A stretch of DNA of 64,000 nt from Cafeteria roenbergensis (GCA_008330645.1 VLTN01000017.1:520408-584407); one strand, 5' to 3'. Shown: positions 9,701 to 19,134, counted from the stretch's first letter. A program made the numbers and translations. Notes: generated by a model from the sequence alone, not told the origin.

Positions 9701-12480
9701 CCGCAGCTTCCTTGACAGCGGCAGCGGCCCTCGCCAGAGCGCTCACTGACCTGCGGTGGCGGGGCGGCCCGGCGGGCATGCCAGCCGGGGAGGTGGGTCG
9801 CGTCGCGTCTGCCGCGGACGACGGCGCGGCCGTGGCCATGCGATGCGTCGGGGTGAAACCGCCTCGCCAAGCGCCGTTCCAGGCGTCGTTTGCGGATGCG
9901 TCGGTGAATGCCAAGCTGGCGTCAGCCCGCCACGCCCTTGCATCGGCGCTCAAGGCAAGCCCGGGCGCGAGCGGTGCCGCTGTCGACATGCTGAGTGCGG
10001 CGTCGATCCACAGGGGGCTGCGCTGCTTTCGGGCGCTGGTCCTGGCTGCCCGCGCTCTGGCCCGGCCCGCGGCAGCAGCGGCACCGGCAGCGCCTGCAGA
10101 GCCACCGGCCGCGGTGCGGAGTGCCCGGGAGTCGGCCGCAACGCCGTTTCAGGGCATGCAAGCCGCAAGCGCGGACGTTCACGCTTGCTACGACACCATC
10201 CCGCACCGCAGGCTCGCGCGCATGGTGCCAGCCGCTCTCGCCTCGGGCCTGCACGGGGACCGGGGTGCCGCCGGTCCCGGCGGGCAGGGCGTGCCAGCCT
10301 GCCTGCTGCGCACGGTGAGCGTTTGCAGGCGAGAGGCGGCCGTGCTGGCGGCAGCGTCGGCCGACGGCGCGCCGTCGCCCGGCCAGTGCGCCCCTGCCCC
10401 AGGGACGGCCAGCCGGGGGGCTGGCCCGGCGCTGCTGCCGCCGCCAGACAGCGGGAGGCTTGCCGGTCCGATCGGCGTGGTCCGGCAAGCCGCCTCGCGG
10501 CTCGACTGCCCGCCCCTGCTGCTGCCCGTGGCGCTGGCGGGGGGCTCGCTTCGCCACACCGTGGTTTGCGAGTCGCTCGCTGCGAAGCGGTTTCACGCCA
10601 GTGACACGTCTTTGATGCTGCGCGCCCACGTGGAGCAGTCGCAGCTGAGCTTCGGGGGGCGGGTGTGGCAGCAGCGGCGCGGCATCCCGCAGGGCTCCAG
10701 CGTGTCCGGCCTGCTCTGCACCGCACACTACGCGGGCGTGGACGAGGCGGTGGTGGCGCCGGCGGCGCTGCTCGGCGCTGCAAGGGCTGCGGAGGGATCG
10801 GGAGCGGTTTCGCCGGTGCTGGTGCTCCGGCTGCTGGACGACTTTCTGATTGTCCAGGGAGCGGCAGGCGGCGCAGCGGGCGCGGGCAGTCAGCACCGGG
10901 CGAGTGCATGCGGCGGGGAGCAGCCGAGCGCGGGGGAAGAGGGGGTCCCGATGCCACGCAGCGCGCCGGATGCAGCCGTGGCCGCTCTGACCTGCGGCCA
11001 CAAGGGGTGGGGCTGCGTGATCAACCCTGGCAAGACGCGCCGCTGGCGCGAGGAGGCGCACGCTGGCGCTGACGGCGAGTGGGCGACAGAGCGCTGGTTT
11101 GCGTGGTGCGGGCTGCTGCTGGGCGCGGCTGCGCCCGGCGCTCTTGCAGCGAGGGTGGACTGGTCGCGACTGGCGCAGCACCCGGCGGAGGCCGGCGCTT
11201 GCCGCCAGCGGAGAGGCGCCGGCGTGCTTCGCCTGAGCGCGGCGCTGCTGGACCCGAGCGCAGCGCAGGCGGCGACTGCCGGGGGGCTCACGGTGGACGC
11301 GCTGGTGACCGTGGTGCGGCGGGCCACGCAGCGCCGCGCGCTCTCGCTCCTGTTCGACAGGCAGATTCAGGCCGCACACGTGGTCGCTGCAAACGTGGCC
11401 GAGGCCGGGGCGGTGGCGGCGGCGCGGTGCCTCGTGGTCGTCCAAGCGGCGGGGTCCGGGCAGGGGCCCGGGCAGGGGCCCGGGCAGGGGCCTGGGCAGG
11501 GGCAGTTGCGCCACGAACGGGAGCGGGCGGAGGGCGCGGGCGGGCGTGGCCGCGCGGAGCGTGGGAGTGCCGACGTGCTGGTCGGGGCGCTCAGCAGGCT
11601 GGCGTCCGCGATCGCGTCTGCGGCTTGCAACAGCGCTGACCGCCGGACGGAGCAGGAGGGAGGCGACGGGGGGGCAGCGGCGCGCAGCTGTGTGAGGCGA
11701 GGCGCGGCAGCGGGCGCGGTCGCGGTGCTGGGGGGGGACGGCCTGGTCGCCTGGCCGCGGAGGGGGGCCTCCCGCGCGCTAGTGGCCGGCGAGGCGGGGG
11801 CGGACCCGGCCTGGACGCTGGTGCCGGGGGCCGTCAAAACGGCCCCACTGCTCGCTGGGGATCTGAGCGTCGGGGCGGCGGGCGCCGGGGCGGCGGCGAG
11901 CGACAGCTCTGATGGCGAGGGCAGCGTTAGTGACGGCGGCGGCGACGGCGGCGCCTCCCGCTCTGCCTCTGGCGAGGAGTCGGACTCCGCCGACTGCGAC
12001 TCAGAACCGCCTTCCCCGACCCCGTCGGACCGGTTCAAGCCTCGGCAGCGCAAGCACTGGCGACGCGGGGCCCGCCGGTTTGCGAGCGCGCTGGCCGTGC
12101 AGCTGAGCCGGGACTGCCGCTTCGGCGACGGTATGGCGCTGCCCTGGCTGGACTTGGACTCTCGGGAGCTGCGGCTCGCAGCGCTCTCGGGAATGGAGGC
12201 CACGCTCGCGGCGGCATGCCGTCGCAAGCCGGCAGCGAGCAGCTGCATGGCCGCCCAGCTGGTCCGAACGGTGGCGGCAGCGCATACCCGCGTCCGCGGC
12301 CTGCGAAGCGCCCTGCAGCGGCAGCTGGAGGAGGCCGCCGCGCCGCCGCCGGCGGGTGAGGGGACCCCCCTGGCCGATACGACTGGCACGCCGCTCAGGT
12401 CGCCCGCGCAGCGGCTGGAGGCGGTTCTGAGGGGTGTGCGTGTGGTCCCTGTCACGGTTGAGCACTTGTTCTGGCGCTAG
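6757..12480 (+). CDS. TERT: Telomerase reverse transcriptase
   Basis: The catalytic subunit of telomerase, in one uninterrupted frame of 1,907 codons. Residues 1-260 match the TEN domain: RSILAHGW, LPNTAADYL and YWQVAGTPF parallel the vertebrate layout. A long Pro/Ala/Ser linker follows. The RNA-binding region (about 620-700) has LASVQRFLCAAVRAVVPAEL. The RT motifs are all present. Motif 1 has FHVTEAEG near 825 and motif 2 has LRLVPKRRGMRPIVNL near 922. Motif A has ADVHACYDTIP with catalytic D1140, and motif B has GIPQGSSVSGLLC at 1309. Motif C has RLLDDFLIV with D1361 and D1362, motif D has GCVINPGKT at 1419, and motif E has WFAWCGLLLG at 1447. The WCGLLL grip and the long insert between A and B are telomerase hallmarks that separate it from retroelement RTs. 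Large low-complexity inserts, including an AGC repeat and a GPGQ repeat, make it much longer than the usual 900-1,200 residues. Confidence 0.93.
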   Translation: MARAAESPTVTAVHTLFADSQPLLNVVGLSPAARRWLRAHTPAAEYKDLCLTVVAGVPEEPAVPPSHEAVLGARSVPALVRLAGETLAAAGRTRSILAHGWVSSGGGGGGGVGGGGGGAGRAGAGGRAVQRLPNTAADYLSNHRGWSALVRACQLPDDGETEVTGGLPLGRSGAAPVPLQRPLAADARCGAQALVGRSASVQAIHTAGSSKRGSVSPALRAIVSMLCSRAMVFAPAGEHGCYWQVAGTPFSVVLFGRRAAALRDRNSARAAGSMARAYRRLRSRIAAARARQQSRIQSLLLHSRPGSGEKRSRSPDSDPGPPPAKRAKGESEPQPSPASPLLPALPASASPLPPAASLEPTQRIDQTPPAAAPAPGPATPLLVRPADVLARARAAAAAAAPPVSLSGVVRSVVRRPAFGLPPSSPLAAAAKRVSASSRAHRPAWPLALLHGAQLAASPCFAADLVTFKQRTRLDRAVSSASGAAVTHAAAAAVVGSLPPRLRQAARLLGLLLLRLAAFSSRRALDALCPERRAGRASRRIPQRDQAAVSSPESTKPAASQRPAAQPATAGGAAADDEPAASPQQRSAAPAADRGQPLPAAQQASAAPQPAAAGGARGPIACALPLASVQRFLCAAVRAVVPAELVGGRAGRRALLGKVAALPALGRGAELPGEWVWGGVPATAWAWAAPPGLAAGLPSSAVSWGEGAKLASLLGGKPAEPKRVDSAQEGRGGSRAAPGDTVPCSSSSSSSSCNPGSSSSSNSSSCNPSSSSSSDNSGTVTGACGGTSTGHVPGRQRRGRVRRPPCDAMQSRLCHITCAFVVHFVALPMLKACFHVTEAEGVAGRPLLFYRRRDWTALEGAGFEATRRRLALVRLRGEAAAAAAPETQLPLATPGSSASGDLSSPGPPLPVAGGAALRPLGFGPLRLVPKRRGMRPIVNLSLPMAAQRVPAARMELGAAAAAAVVRASSSSANRSAPEQSAGAAASLTAAAALARALTDLRWRGGPAGMPAGEVGRVASAADDGAAVAMRCVGVKPPRQAPFQASFADASVNAKLASARHALASALKASPGASGAAVDMLSAASIHRGLRCFRALVLAARALARPAAAAAPAAPAEPPAAVRSARESAATPFQGMQAASADVHACYDTIPHRRLARMVPAALASGLHGDRGAAGPGGQGVPACLLRTVSVCRREAAVLAAASADGAPSPGQCAPAPGTASRGAGPALLPPPDSGRLAGPIGVVRQAASRLDCPPLLLPVALAGGSLRHTVVCESLAAKRFHASDTSLMLRAHVEQSQLSFGGRVWQQRRGIPQGSSVSGLLCTAHYAGVDEAVVAPAALLGAARAAEGSGAVSPVLVLRLLDDFLIVQGAAGGAAGAGSQHRASACGGEQPSAGEEGVPMPRSAPDAAVAALTCGHKGWGCVINPGKTRRWREEAHAGADGEWATERWFAWCGLLLGAAAPGALAARVDWSRLAQHPAEAGACRQRRGAGVLRLSAALLDPSAAQAATAGGLTVDALVTVVRRATQRRALSLLFDRQIQAAHVVAANVAEAGAVAAARCLVVVQAAGSGQGPGQGPGQGPGQGQLRHERERAEGAGGRGRAERGSADVLVGALSRLASAIASAACNSADRRTEQEGGDGGAAARSCVRRGAAAGAVAVLGGDGLVAWPRRGASRALVAGEAGADPAWTLVPGAVKTAPLLAGDLSVGAAGAGAAASDSSDGEGSVSDGGGDGGASRSASGEESDSADCDSEPPSPTPSDRFKPRQRKHWRRGARRFASALAVQLSRDCRFGDGMALPWLDLDSRELRLAALSGMEATLAAACRRKPAASSCMAAQLVRTVAAAHTRVRGLRSALQRQLEEAAAPPPAGEGTPLADTTGTPLRSPAQRLEAVLRGVRVVPVTVEHLFWR
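8984..9076 (+). repeat. AGC-rich coding microsatellite in TERT
   Basis: Runs of agc encode poly-Ser blocks broken by CNP and N residues, in the linker just before RT motif 1. They lie between the RNA-binding region and the palm, so they probably form a flexible loop. Confidence 0.8.
11456..11505 (+). repeat. 12-bp minisatellite in the TERT C-terminal region
   Basis: Four units of gggcaggggccc encode repeated GPGQ, about 120 residues after motif E. Confidence 0.8.
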
Positions 12481-13045
12481 CCTGCCCTCGAAACCCCCGT
12501 TCGCGAGCCGAACACCCCTTATTTTTCAAATGAGATCTAGATTTGCGCGTCGACCGAGCCGCATTCGAAACCCAAATAGGCCAGGCGCGCGATCCAGGAA
12601 GTTGAACTTGAGGCAGGCGAGAGGTGTCGCGCGCTTCAGCAACAGGCAAGCGGGCTGCCGACGAGCAAACAAGCGGGGACGGCGTGCAGCGGGGGGCGGG
12701 CTGCGATGTTGGCCGCCGAGGGCGCGCCGCTTGACGACTGCCCGTCGGGCCGCGGCGCCCCGAGCTGGCAGAGCGGCTGCAGTGCTGAGATTGGCAATCA
12801 GGCACGCGCGCGCGCCCGGCCCCTGCTGCGCGGCCGTCGGAGGCGGCGCCCCCGGCAGGGCCGCCGGGGCCCCGCAGGGCAGTGATGTGGCGGCGGCCGC
12901 GGCTCGCCCCGCGCAGGCGCGCCCTCCCGCGCGGGAGCTTGGTGCAGACAGAGCGGCCGCGCGGGAGCAGAGCGCGGAATGTTCAGACCCGAAAGGGGTC
13001 GAGGCGGGCTTTGCGGGTGCCGCACCGCTCTCCCCGCCGAGGCGC
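12481..13045. other. Intergenic between TERT and the next gene
   Basis: The stretch begins with a locally AT-richer segment (about 12515-12560, including ttatttttcaaatgag) just after the TERT stop. The frame of the following ORF is open through here but reads as unstructured Arg/Ala-rich sequence. I treat it as TERT 3' UTR plus the promoter of the next gene. Confidence 0.45.
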
Positions 13046-15820
13046 ATGGCCACGGAAGGTCCGACAGAGGCCGACGTACACGAGGCAGCGCACTTGTTGG
13101 GCGCGGCTCTCTCTGACCGGCGGGCCTTTTCGGTCGTGATCGGGGGCGGCAGGCTGCCGCTGGCTGTCTACAATGTGGCGCTGTTTGACGCGAGGATGCA
13201 GGAGGCGCGGGGCATCAGGCTAGTGGGCGAATCGAGTTGGCACGTGGTATGGCGGGGCTTCATGAGGAGCATTGAGCGCATGGCGACGCGCGACGCGCCC
13301 GGGTGCATCGCCATTGCAGCTCTGGTGGTCGAGTGCGCATCGGTTGCAGCAACAAGGGCGGCCTTGGCGCCGCAGACCATGCAGTCCCTGCGAGGCGCCC
13401 TGGACCGCGCTGCAGCTGGGCTGGAGCACATGCCGGCCTCCGCGTCGTGGCGCCGCACCGGGCACGCGGAGCGGCAAGGAATTTCGGATCTGGCCGCCGC
13501 CGCGCGAGGCATCCAGAGCGTGTTCACAGCAGGCGCGCAGAAGGACAGCCCTGCTACTGACGAAGCGGCCCAGTGCGTGGCGGCGCGGCGGCTGCAGCGG
13601 CCTGAGACGCGCTGCGACGCCCGGTTGTGCGCGCACCGCACGCAGCGGCGCCTCCTCGCCGCCATGCGCGCCAGCGGACCCCCCACCTCCGGAAGGCTCA
13701 CCCTCGTCGCGGCAGAAGCTCTCCGCTGCCTCGCTGGTCTGCCCCCGCTCACCCGCGCGGACGCCAACGCGGTCATCAGCGGCGGCGGCAGGGCCGCCCA
13801 CGCCGCGCCCAGCACCGGCACATCCGCCTCCTCCCGCCGCAGGCGTACCCGGCGAAACCGCGCCCGGCTGGACTCCGCATCTGCCCCGCCCCCGGCGGGC
13901 GAGGACGGCGCCCCGTGCCCCGACGGCGGACGCCACATCGACGCGGCGCTGGTCTCGCCCCGCGCCGTGATGGCACTGAAACACGTGGCCAATGGCGAGT
14001 CCTCGCTAACGGACCTGGCCATCGCGTGCAGCGCGGGCGTCGAGGCAGAGGACGTCGACGCCGTGGCGGCGGCGGCGGCCCCGCCATCGGACGGGCGGAG
14101 AACCGGGGGTGCCGGCGGGGCGGCTGGCACCGGCTCCGGCTCCGGCGCCGGCTACGCAGGGCTGCCCTCGTCATCGTCATCGCCGTCGGCGGCGGCGGCG
14201 GCGGCGGCGGCTGTGGGTGCTGCGGCCGCGTTCGGCTCTGCCCGGGGCGCCGCGGCGCGCGACCCCTTTGCCAGGCTGGCCTCACTCGTGGTGATGCGGG
14301 GAGCCGCACTCGCCGCGGCGGGGGCGGAGGCCGACGCTGTGGAGGCTGCCTGCGCGGCGCAGCGTGAGCCCGACTCCCCGGTACACCTCGCCGCGCTCGA
14401 GACGTGTCTCGCCTGCGCTGGCGAGCTCACGACAGCGGCGGGCGAGGCCGTGGCGGCGGTGCGGGCGGCGCCACCGGCGCTGGTTCTGACGGCCGCGCTG
14501 GTTCGGGAGGCGGCGGCGCTGGCCGGAGGGCCCCGGGCGGAGCTGCGCGAGGGCGGGCCCCCGCTGTCACCGCGCACGCGGCTGCTCCAGCGCGTGTGGT
14601 CGAGTACAGTGAGGCCATGGGTGCACCGCTCTGCCGTGGCAGCCGCCGCGGCGGCGGCCGGCGCCGGCGTGACCGGCCCCGCCGCGGAGGCCGAGGCTGC
14701 TGTGTCGGGCTTCGCCGACGACGAGCCGCCGCTGCCGCTCGTGGCCCCGGGCACGTCGGCCGAGGCTTGCGAGGCACTGGCGCTGGCGCTGGGGCGCGGC
14801 CTGCAGCCCGCCGATCTGCCCCCGCTGCTGACCAGGCTGCCGCTGGCGCCCTCTCCGCTGGTGCGCGCGCTTGTCAGGTCGGCCCAGGCGGACCTGGAGG
14901 CGTCGGAGCGCCTCGCTGCCGCCGAGGCCTCCCCCGCCGCCGCCATCGCGGCTCTGCAAGCCCTGGCGCCAGACAGGCCCGTGCCGCCCGCCGCTGCCGC
15001 TGCCACTGCCGCCGCCGCTACCGCCGCCGCTGCCGCGGATGCCGGCTCCCTCGCGCCCGCGTTCGACCCCCGCGCCGAGTGGATTGCAAGGCTGCGCACG
15101 GGCTGGCTCTGCCTGCTGCGTTGGTCGATCGACGCAGCCATTGCGCCCCTCTTTCGGCGCGCCCCCGTGCTGCCCGAGGCTCGCGGCCGCGCCCCCCACG
15201 ACGCCGCCGCTCCTGCGGATATGACCGTTGCGCGTTCCGTTGCGGAGCTGAGCCGCGCCGTGGCCGGGCACGCCCTCTCTGCGCCGCCCCCGCCCGCAGC
15301 CGCGCGGGCCGCCGTTGAGGCCCACCGTGCCGTGCTGGAGGGATGGGGCAGGTTCGAGACGCGCCGGGGCGACGTTGACTCCCTGGCCGACGCGGAGGAC
15401 AGCGCTGCCGGGTTCGAGCGCGTCGCGCGATCTGCCGGCCCGCCGCACCTGTGGGCAATTTCCCGCCGCGGCGCCGGGGGCAGCGTGTCGAGCAACGCGG
15501 CGTCGCTCGGCATCCTTCGCGACCTCTCCTACGGCCTCAGGCGCCCGTTCGCGCCGGAGCCGTCGAGCGCGGCCGAGGCCGAAGAGGCCGCGGCAGCTGC
15601 CGCCGCCCGCCGAGGAACGCTGGACGGCGACCCGTGGGCGGGCCTCGCCACCCCGCTGCCGGAGCCGCTTCCCTACCCTGCCGAGGAGGCGCTGGCGGAG
15701 GCCAGCGAGGCGCCCGTCGCCGCGCCGCCCGCCGCCTCCTCCCCGTCCTCCTTCTGCAGGCCTGCCGACGCGGCCGTGGCGTCGCTGCTGCGGGGCGCGC
15801 GCCGAAGCATGGACCGGTGA
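13046..15820 (+). CDS. Unrecognised Ala-rich protein, possibly the 5' part of a spliced gene
   Basis: A 925-codon frame from the ATG at 13046 (MATEGPTEADVHEAAHLL). I do not recognise a family. The first ~200 residues look globular, with mixed hydrophobic segments such as FSVVIGGGRLPLAVYNVALF. The rest alternates predicted helices with Ala, Ser and Gly tracts. The frame is open further upstream, so the start is uncertain. The apparent stop (tga 15818-15820) lies inside the donor-like string cggtgagtgt. Splicing from 15816 to 16141, where ccgcag ends, would restore an Arg codon and continue in the frame of the next ORF, a 2H phosphoesterase. The two may therefore be one gene of about 1,360 residues. 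Confidence 0.55.
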   Translation: MATEGPTEADVHEAAHLLGAALSDRRAFSVVIGGGRLPLAVYNVALFDARMQEARGIRLVGESSWHVVWRGFMRSIERMATRDAPGCIAIAALVVECASVAATRAALAPQTMQSLRGALDRAAAGLEHMPASASWRRTGHAERQGISDLAAAARGIQSVFTAGAQKDSPATDEAAQCVAARRLQRPETRCDARLCAHRTQRRLLAAMRASGPPTSGRLTLVAAEALRCLAGLPPLTRADANAVISGGGRAAHAAPSTGTSASSRRRRTRRNRARLDSASAPPPAGEDGAPCPDGGRHIDAALVSPRAVMALKHVANGESSLTDLAIACSAGVEAEDVDAVAAAAAPPSDGRRTGGAGGAAGTGSGSGAGYAGLPSSSSSPSAAAAAAAAVGAAAAFGSARGAAARDPFARLASLVVMRGAALAAAGAEADAVEAACAAQREPDSPVHLAALETCLACAGELTTAAGEAVAAVRAAPPALVLTAALVREAAALAGGPRAELREGGPPLSPRTRLLQRVWSSTVRPWVHRSAVAAAAAAAGAGVTGPAAEAEAAVSGFADDEPPLPLVAPGTSAEACEALALALGRGLQPADLPPLLTRLPLAPSPLVRALVRSAQADLEASERLAAAEASPAAAIAALQALAPDRPVPPAAAAATAAAATAAAAADAGSLAPAFDPRAEWIARLRTGWLCLLRWSIDAAIAPLFRRAPVLPEARGRAPHDAAAPADMTVARSVAELSRAVAGHALSAPPPPAAARAAVEAHRAVLEGWGRFETRRGDVDSLADAEDSAAGFERVARSAGPPHLWAISRRGAGGSVSSNAASLGILRDLSYGLRRPFAPEPSSAAEAEEAAAAAAARRGTLDGDPWAGLATPLPEPLPYPAEEALAEASEAPVAAPPAASSPSSFCRPADAAVASLLRGARRSMDR

Positions 15821-16140
15821 GTGTGGGCCTCGCCGCTAGCCCCGCCGCTGGCCCCGCCGTCGGCGGACTGCGCCTGGGAGGGGGGGCGTTCTGTCCTGGC
15901 GGCGTTGCTGAGCGGGCAGGCGGGAGAGCGGGCAAGCACCCAACCGCACAGGCCATGCCCCATCCGCCACGTGTGCATTCCTGTATCTGAGTGCCCGTAT
16001 GCCGTGTGGCGCCGCCGCCCGCCCACCCGCTGGCCCGCGTAGAATCGAAGCTCATACGGCTCGCAGCCACGTCCCCGCGTGTGCCCTCCACCCCCCCCTC
16101 TCCTCCCCCCCAACCCCGCCATGCAATGCACGCACCGCAG
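15817..16140 (+). other. Candidate intron joining the unknown ORF to the 2H phosphoesterase ORF
   Basis: Starts GTGAGT and ends accgcag, matching the donor and acceptor seen in the confident introns of this window. Removing it (324 nt) keeps the reading frame. It otherwise holds no recognisable gene, only C-rich tracts near 16085-16120. Confidence 0.5.
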
Positions 16141-17446
16141 GCACAGATCGCCTCCTCAGACCCGCGACGCCCCGGCGCAAGCTGGCGCGTTCGCAACGCG
16201 CGCCACCGTCCCAACTGGCCGCCTTGGCCGGCGCCAGCTGAGTGAGACCCGGGCCCGCGAACCGAGCCCCACGCTCGAGGCAGCCGCAGCGGCCCAGCCA
16301 GGGCGGGGGGCTGCGCCGGAGTCGCTCGGCCCAGCGCAAGGTGGGCCGGAGAGGGGCCGAGGCGCGCGGCAGCGTCGGCCCATTGACGAATCCGGCGCTC
16401 GGCCGGGCGCCATTCGCAACGCGGCACAGCACAAGGCCAGCGAGGCAGCAGCCGCGCCCACAGCAGCACCAGCCGCCGCGCCCGCAGCAAAAGCAGCAGC
16501 AGCAGCCGCGCCCGCGAAGCGACCAGGAGGGCGTGCGCCGCAGCTGCGGCCGACGCACTTTTTGAGCGTGCGCCTCCGCAGCGCGGCGCTGTGGCGCGCA
16601 GTCGGCACTGCGCAGGAGCGCCTGCTAGCCGCCACGCCGCTGCCGCTGCGCGAGGCGCTGGTGCCTCCGGGCGACCTGCACATCACGCTGGGGGTGCTCA
16701 CCGTGCTCTCTCCAGCGGCCGAAACGGTGGCCGCCGATGCGCTCAAGGCCGTCATGCCCAGGGTGCGTGCCCTGGCCGCAGAGGCGGCAGCTGCCGTCCT
16801 CGCTGCCGCCTCCCCCGTGCCGGCGGCAGCTGGCGGTGGCGCCGGTGCCGCTGCCGGCTCTTCCCTCCCGGCGGACCCGAGCGGGCCGGCCCTGCAGCTG
16901 AGCTTCGAGCCCGGGCTGGGCGCGTTCGGGTCCGGAGTGGTGTTCCTGCGGCCCGCCGCGGGCCCCATGCTGGCGGCGCTGGAGGCCATTGCGGAGGAGT
17001 GCGGCCGAGCCATGGAGCGGGCAGGGGTGGCCTCGCACACTGTTGAGGGCGCGGCCGCGGCGTCTGGGCAGGACGTCTCACTGGCGAAGCTGACGGCTCT
17101 GCAGGGCGCGGGGCGGCTCCGCTGCGAAGGCGCCAAGGCGGGCAAACCCTGGCGCGCGCACGCCACCGTGGCCAAGATGAGCAAGTGGCGGGCGCCGCGG
17201 GGGGCGCCGCGGTCGCGGAGGCCGCGGGGGATCCCCAGGGCCGCGGTGGCGGCGGCTGTTGGGGAGGGCGTGGCGTGGCCGTCGGTGGGCGTCGACTGTG
17301 TTCAGCTCTGCCGAATGGCGGAGCGGGCCAGCGTGGAGGAAGAGGGCGGCGGGGAGGCAGCGGCTGAGCTGCTCGGGGCGGCGGCGGGGCCGCTGGGGCG
17401 GTGGCGGGGGTTCTATGCTGCGCCGGCAATGTTCCGTATCGAGTGA
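16079..17446 (+). CDS. 2H phosphoesterase (AKAP7-like / LigT-like) protein
   Basis: The C-terminal ~300 residues form a two-histidine phosphoesterase domain of the AKAP7 nuclear-localisation-domain type. Members bind or cleave 2',5'-linked or cyclic nucleotides. The domain opens with [10 protein letters not shown] (about 16549). The first HxTx motif is in [10 protein letters not shown] (about 16671) and the second in [13 protein letters not shown] (about 17152). The family's closing strand is [12 protein letters not shown], ending [12 protein letters not shown]. The N-terminal ~150 residues are Arg/Pro/Ala-rich. If the intron ending at 16140 is real, the coding part here starts at 16141 and continues the upstream ORF. 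Otherwise translation would start at 16079 or at the ATG at 16121. The gene is convergent with the PrsW-like gene. Confidence 0.75.
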   Translation: MCPPPPPLLPPNPAMQCTHRRHRSPPQTRDAPAQAGAFATRATVPTGRLGRRQLSETRAREPSPTLEAAAAAQPGRGAAPESLGPAQGGPERGRGARQRRPIDESGARPGAIRNAAQHKASEAAAAPTAAPAAAPAAKAAAAAAPAKRPGGRAPQLRPTHFLSVRLRSAALWRAVGTAQERLLAATPLPLREALVPPGDLHITLGVLTVLSPAAETVAADALKAVMPRVRALAAEAAAAVLAAASPVPAAAGGGAGAAAGSSLPADPSGPALQLSFEPGLGAFGSGVVFLRPAAGPMLAALEAIAEECGRAMERAGVASHTVEGAAAASGQDVSLAKLTALQGAGRLRCEGAKAGKPWRAHATVAKMSKWRAPRGAPRSRRPRGIPRAAVAAAVGEGVAWPSVGVDCVQLCRMAERASVEEEGGGEAAAELLGAAAGPLGRWRGFYAAPAMFRIE

Positions 17447-17745
17447 TGTCGCGGCGGCTTGGGGGTGGGTGTCGAGAGCGATTGCGCCATTTGAGAGCCA
17501 CGGTGCCGCCGCAGCACACACCGGAAGCAGCAGCAGCAGCATCAGATGTAGCAGCAGCAGCAGCATCGCATGGCGCGTGCATACGCAAAGGAAACTGGGC
17601 GCGGGTGGCGGGGTCGAAGCTGGAGGCAAGAGGGGTGGGGCGAGAGAAGGCGAGTCCACCGGCCGGAAAACACGCAACGAAGTGCGGGGGGGGGGGGGGC
17701 AGCCAAAGTCGGGGATTCGAGAGGGGCGAGCGCGGCGCGGGCCGC
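17447..17745. other. Convergent spacer with AGC repeats and a G tract
   Basis: Holds the two 3' UTRs. It contains two interrupted agc runs (about 17522-17568) and a homopolymeric run of 13 G near 17687-17699. No gene seen. Confidence 0.5.
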
Positions 17746-19134
17746 TCAGGCCTCCTCCTCCGCCTCCGGATCGTACTGGTTCGCCTTGGCGATGAGGCGT
17801 TCGCCCTCCGCGGCGCCCGCCGCCCTGACGAACTCCAGGGACGACTGGAAGTTGGTGAAGGCAAATACGGCGCCCACCACGACGACGGTGAGGGAGACGA
17901 CGAAGTTGACGACGGTGAGCCACACCTCGGTCATGCCGAGGCGGCCCAGGATCATGGGGAGAGAGAGGACGAGGAGGTCGAAGGTGCCGTGGAAGAGGAC
18001 GGGGCCGAGCATGGCCATGGGCCAGGACTGCTTCATTTCGGCGGAGCGGGTGAAGTCCCGGCGCGCGAGGTTCGCGGCCAGGAGCATGGAGCCCACGAGC
18101 TGCATGGGGAGGGCGATGGCGGTGCGGGCGAGCACCGTGGCGAGGCCCTTCTCGAGGCTCCCGCTGTCCTCGGTGGTGTAGACGAGGTTCTCGGCCGTTG
18201 CAAAGCCGACGGCCGCCGACCAGAGGAGCAGGGCGGTGGCGCGGGGGGTGAGCAGGTGGTCGGGCTGGCCGCAAGCGACGGCGGAGAGCTTGCCGGGCCG
18301 GCTGCCGCGGGAGGCCGGGCGGCCGCAGCAGGAGCAGCGCACGAAGCAGGCCTTGGTGGTCTCCTCCACGAGGGCCGATGCCAGGTAGGAGGTGAGGAAG
18401 AGGAACACGACGGTGGCCACGCTGAGCGAGAGGTGCACGCCGACGGGCGCGGACGACTGCTTGCCGCTGAAGCGGGCCGCGAAGGCCGCGCGCGCCTCCT
18501 TGACCGCGTCGGCAGAGAAGAGCACGGACACGAGCCCGGCGGTGAGCAGCGTCTCGATGGCAAGCGAGATGACGAAGCCGGCGGTGGCCGAGATGCAGAA
18601 GCTGCGCACGAAGAGGTTGTCGAGCTGCTTCAGGTGCTCCTTCTGGGTAGGCGTGGCCTCCCAGTTGGGGCGGAAGTGCGGGTACAAAAGGAACGTCGCC
18701 AGGGCCGGGAGGAGCGCCAGGGGCACAAGCAGCAGGCGGTTGAGGCTGGTGACCATGAGGGCGATAACGCAGGCAGCAAACAGGAGGATGAGCACGATGT
18801 TCATCATGGACATGGCGCCCAGGAGATACGCCAGCCAGTCCCTGCTGGTGGCCCAGCACCCCTCGGCGCCCGCGGCGGCGGCCGAGGAGCTTCCGGGCGC
18901 CTTGGAGCCGCGGTCGGGGCGGGGGGCGGCAAACGCGCCCTCGCCGGCCCCCGCAGCGCCGCCGGCGGCCGGGGATCCGCCCAGCTCGCCGTGCCCAGCG
19001 GTGAACCGGGACGTGCTTTGAACATCTGGGCCGGCATCGGCGGCGGACATGCTCGCCGGCGCCAACGCGTCGGGTGCGGCTGGGGCCTCTGCTCGCCGTC
19101 GCTCCACCGGCTGCCGGAAGAGCCAATGCTGCAA
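17746..19134 (-). CDS. PrsW-like intramembrane metalloprotease family protein
   Basis: A 462-codon polytopic membrane protein. About 100 low-complexity residues precede roughly eight hydrophobic segments. The three conserved motifs of PrsW-type proteases, distantly related to CAAX proteases, are visible. They are EETTK (about 219-223), [10 protein letters not shown] after the following helix, and HGTFDLLVL near residue 386. These acidic and histidine residues are thought to bind zinc and carry out cleavage within the membrane. A Cys-rich loop ([11 protein letters not shown]) between the first two motifs is unusual. The start may be the ATG at 19134 or the one at 19050 (MSAADAG). The gene is divergent from the CDK gene, with 217-300 bp between starts. 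Substrate and organelle are unknown. Confidence 0.72.
   Translation of the reverse strand: MQHWLFRQPVERRRAEAPAAPDALAPASMSAADAGPDVQSTSRFTAGHGELGGSPAAGGAAGAGEGAFAAPRPDRGSKAPGSSSAAAAGAEGCWATSRDWLAYLLGAMSMMNIVLILLFAACVIALMVTSLNRLLLVPLALLPALATFLLYPHFRPNWEATPTQKEHLKQLDNLFVRSFCISATAGFVISLAIETLLTAGLVSVLFSADAVKEARAAFAARFSGKQSSAPVGVHLSLSVATVVFLFLTSYLASALVEETTKACFVRCSCCGRPASRGSRPGKLSAVACGQPDHLLTPRATALLLWSAAVGFATAENLVYTTEDSGSLEKGLATVLARTAIALPMQLVGSMLLAANLARRDFTRSAEMKQSWPMAMLGPVLFHGTFDLLVLSLPMILGRLGMTEVWLTVVNFVVSLTVVVVGAVFAFTNFQSSLEFVRAAGAAEGERLIAKANQYDPEAEEEA

Noticed and set aside
8641-10900. TERT ORF as another retroelement reverse transcriptase
   Set aside because: The TEN domain, the RNA-binding region, the WCGLLL motif E and the spacing of motifs A to B are telomerase-specific. 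The gene is single copy in the window.
14404-15318. 304-codon frame inside the unknown gene
   Set aside because: Same-strand shadow in another frame, almost all Arg, Gly and Ala, typical of shifted GC-rich codons.
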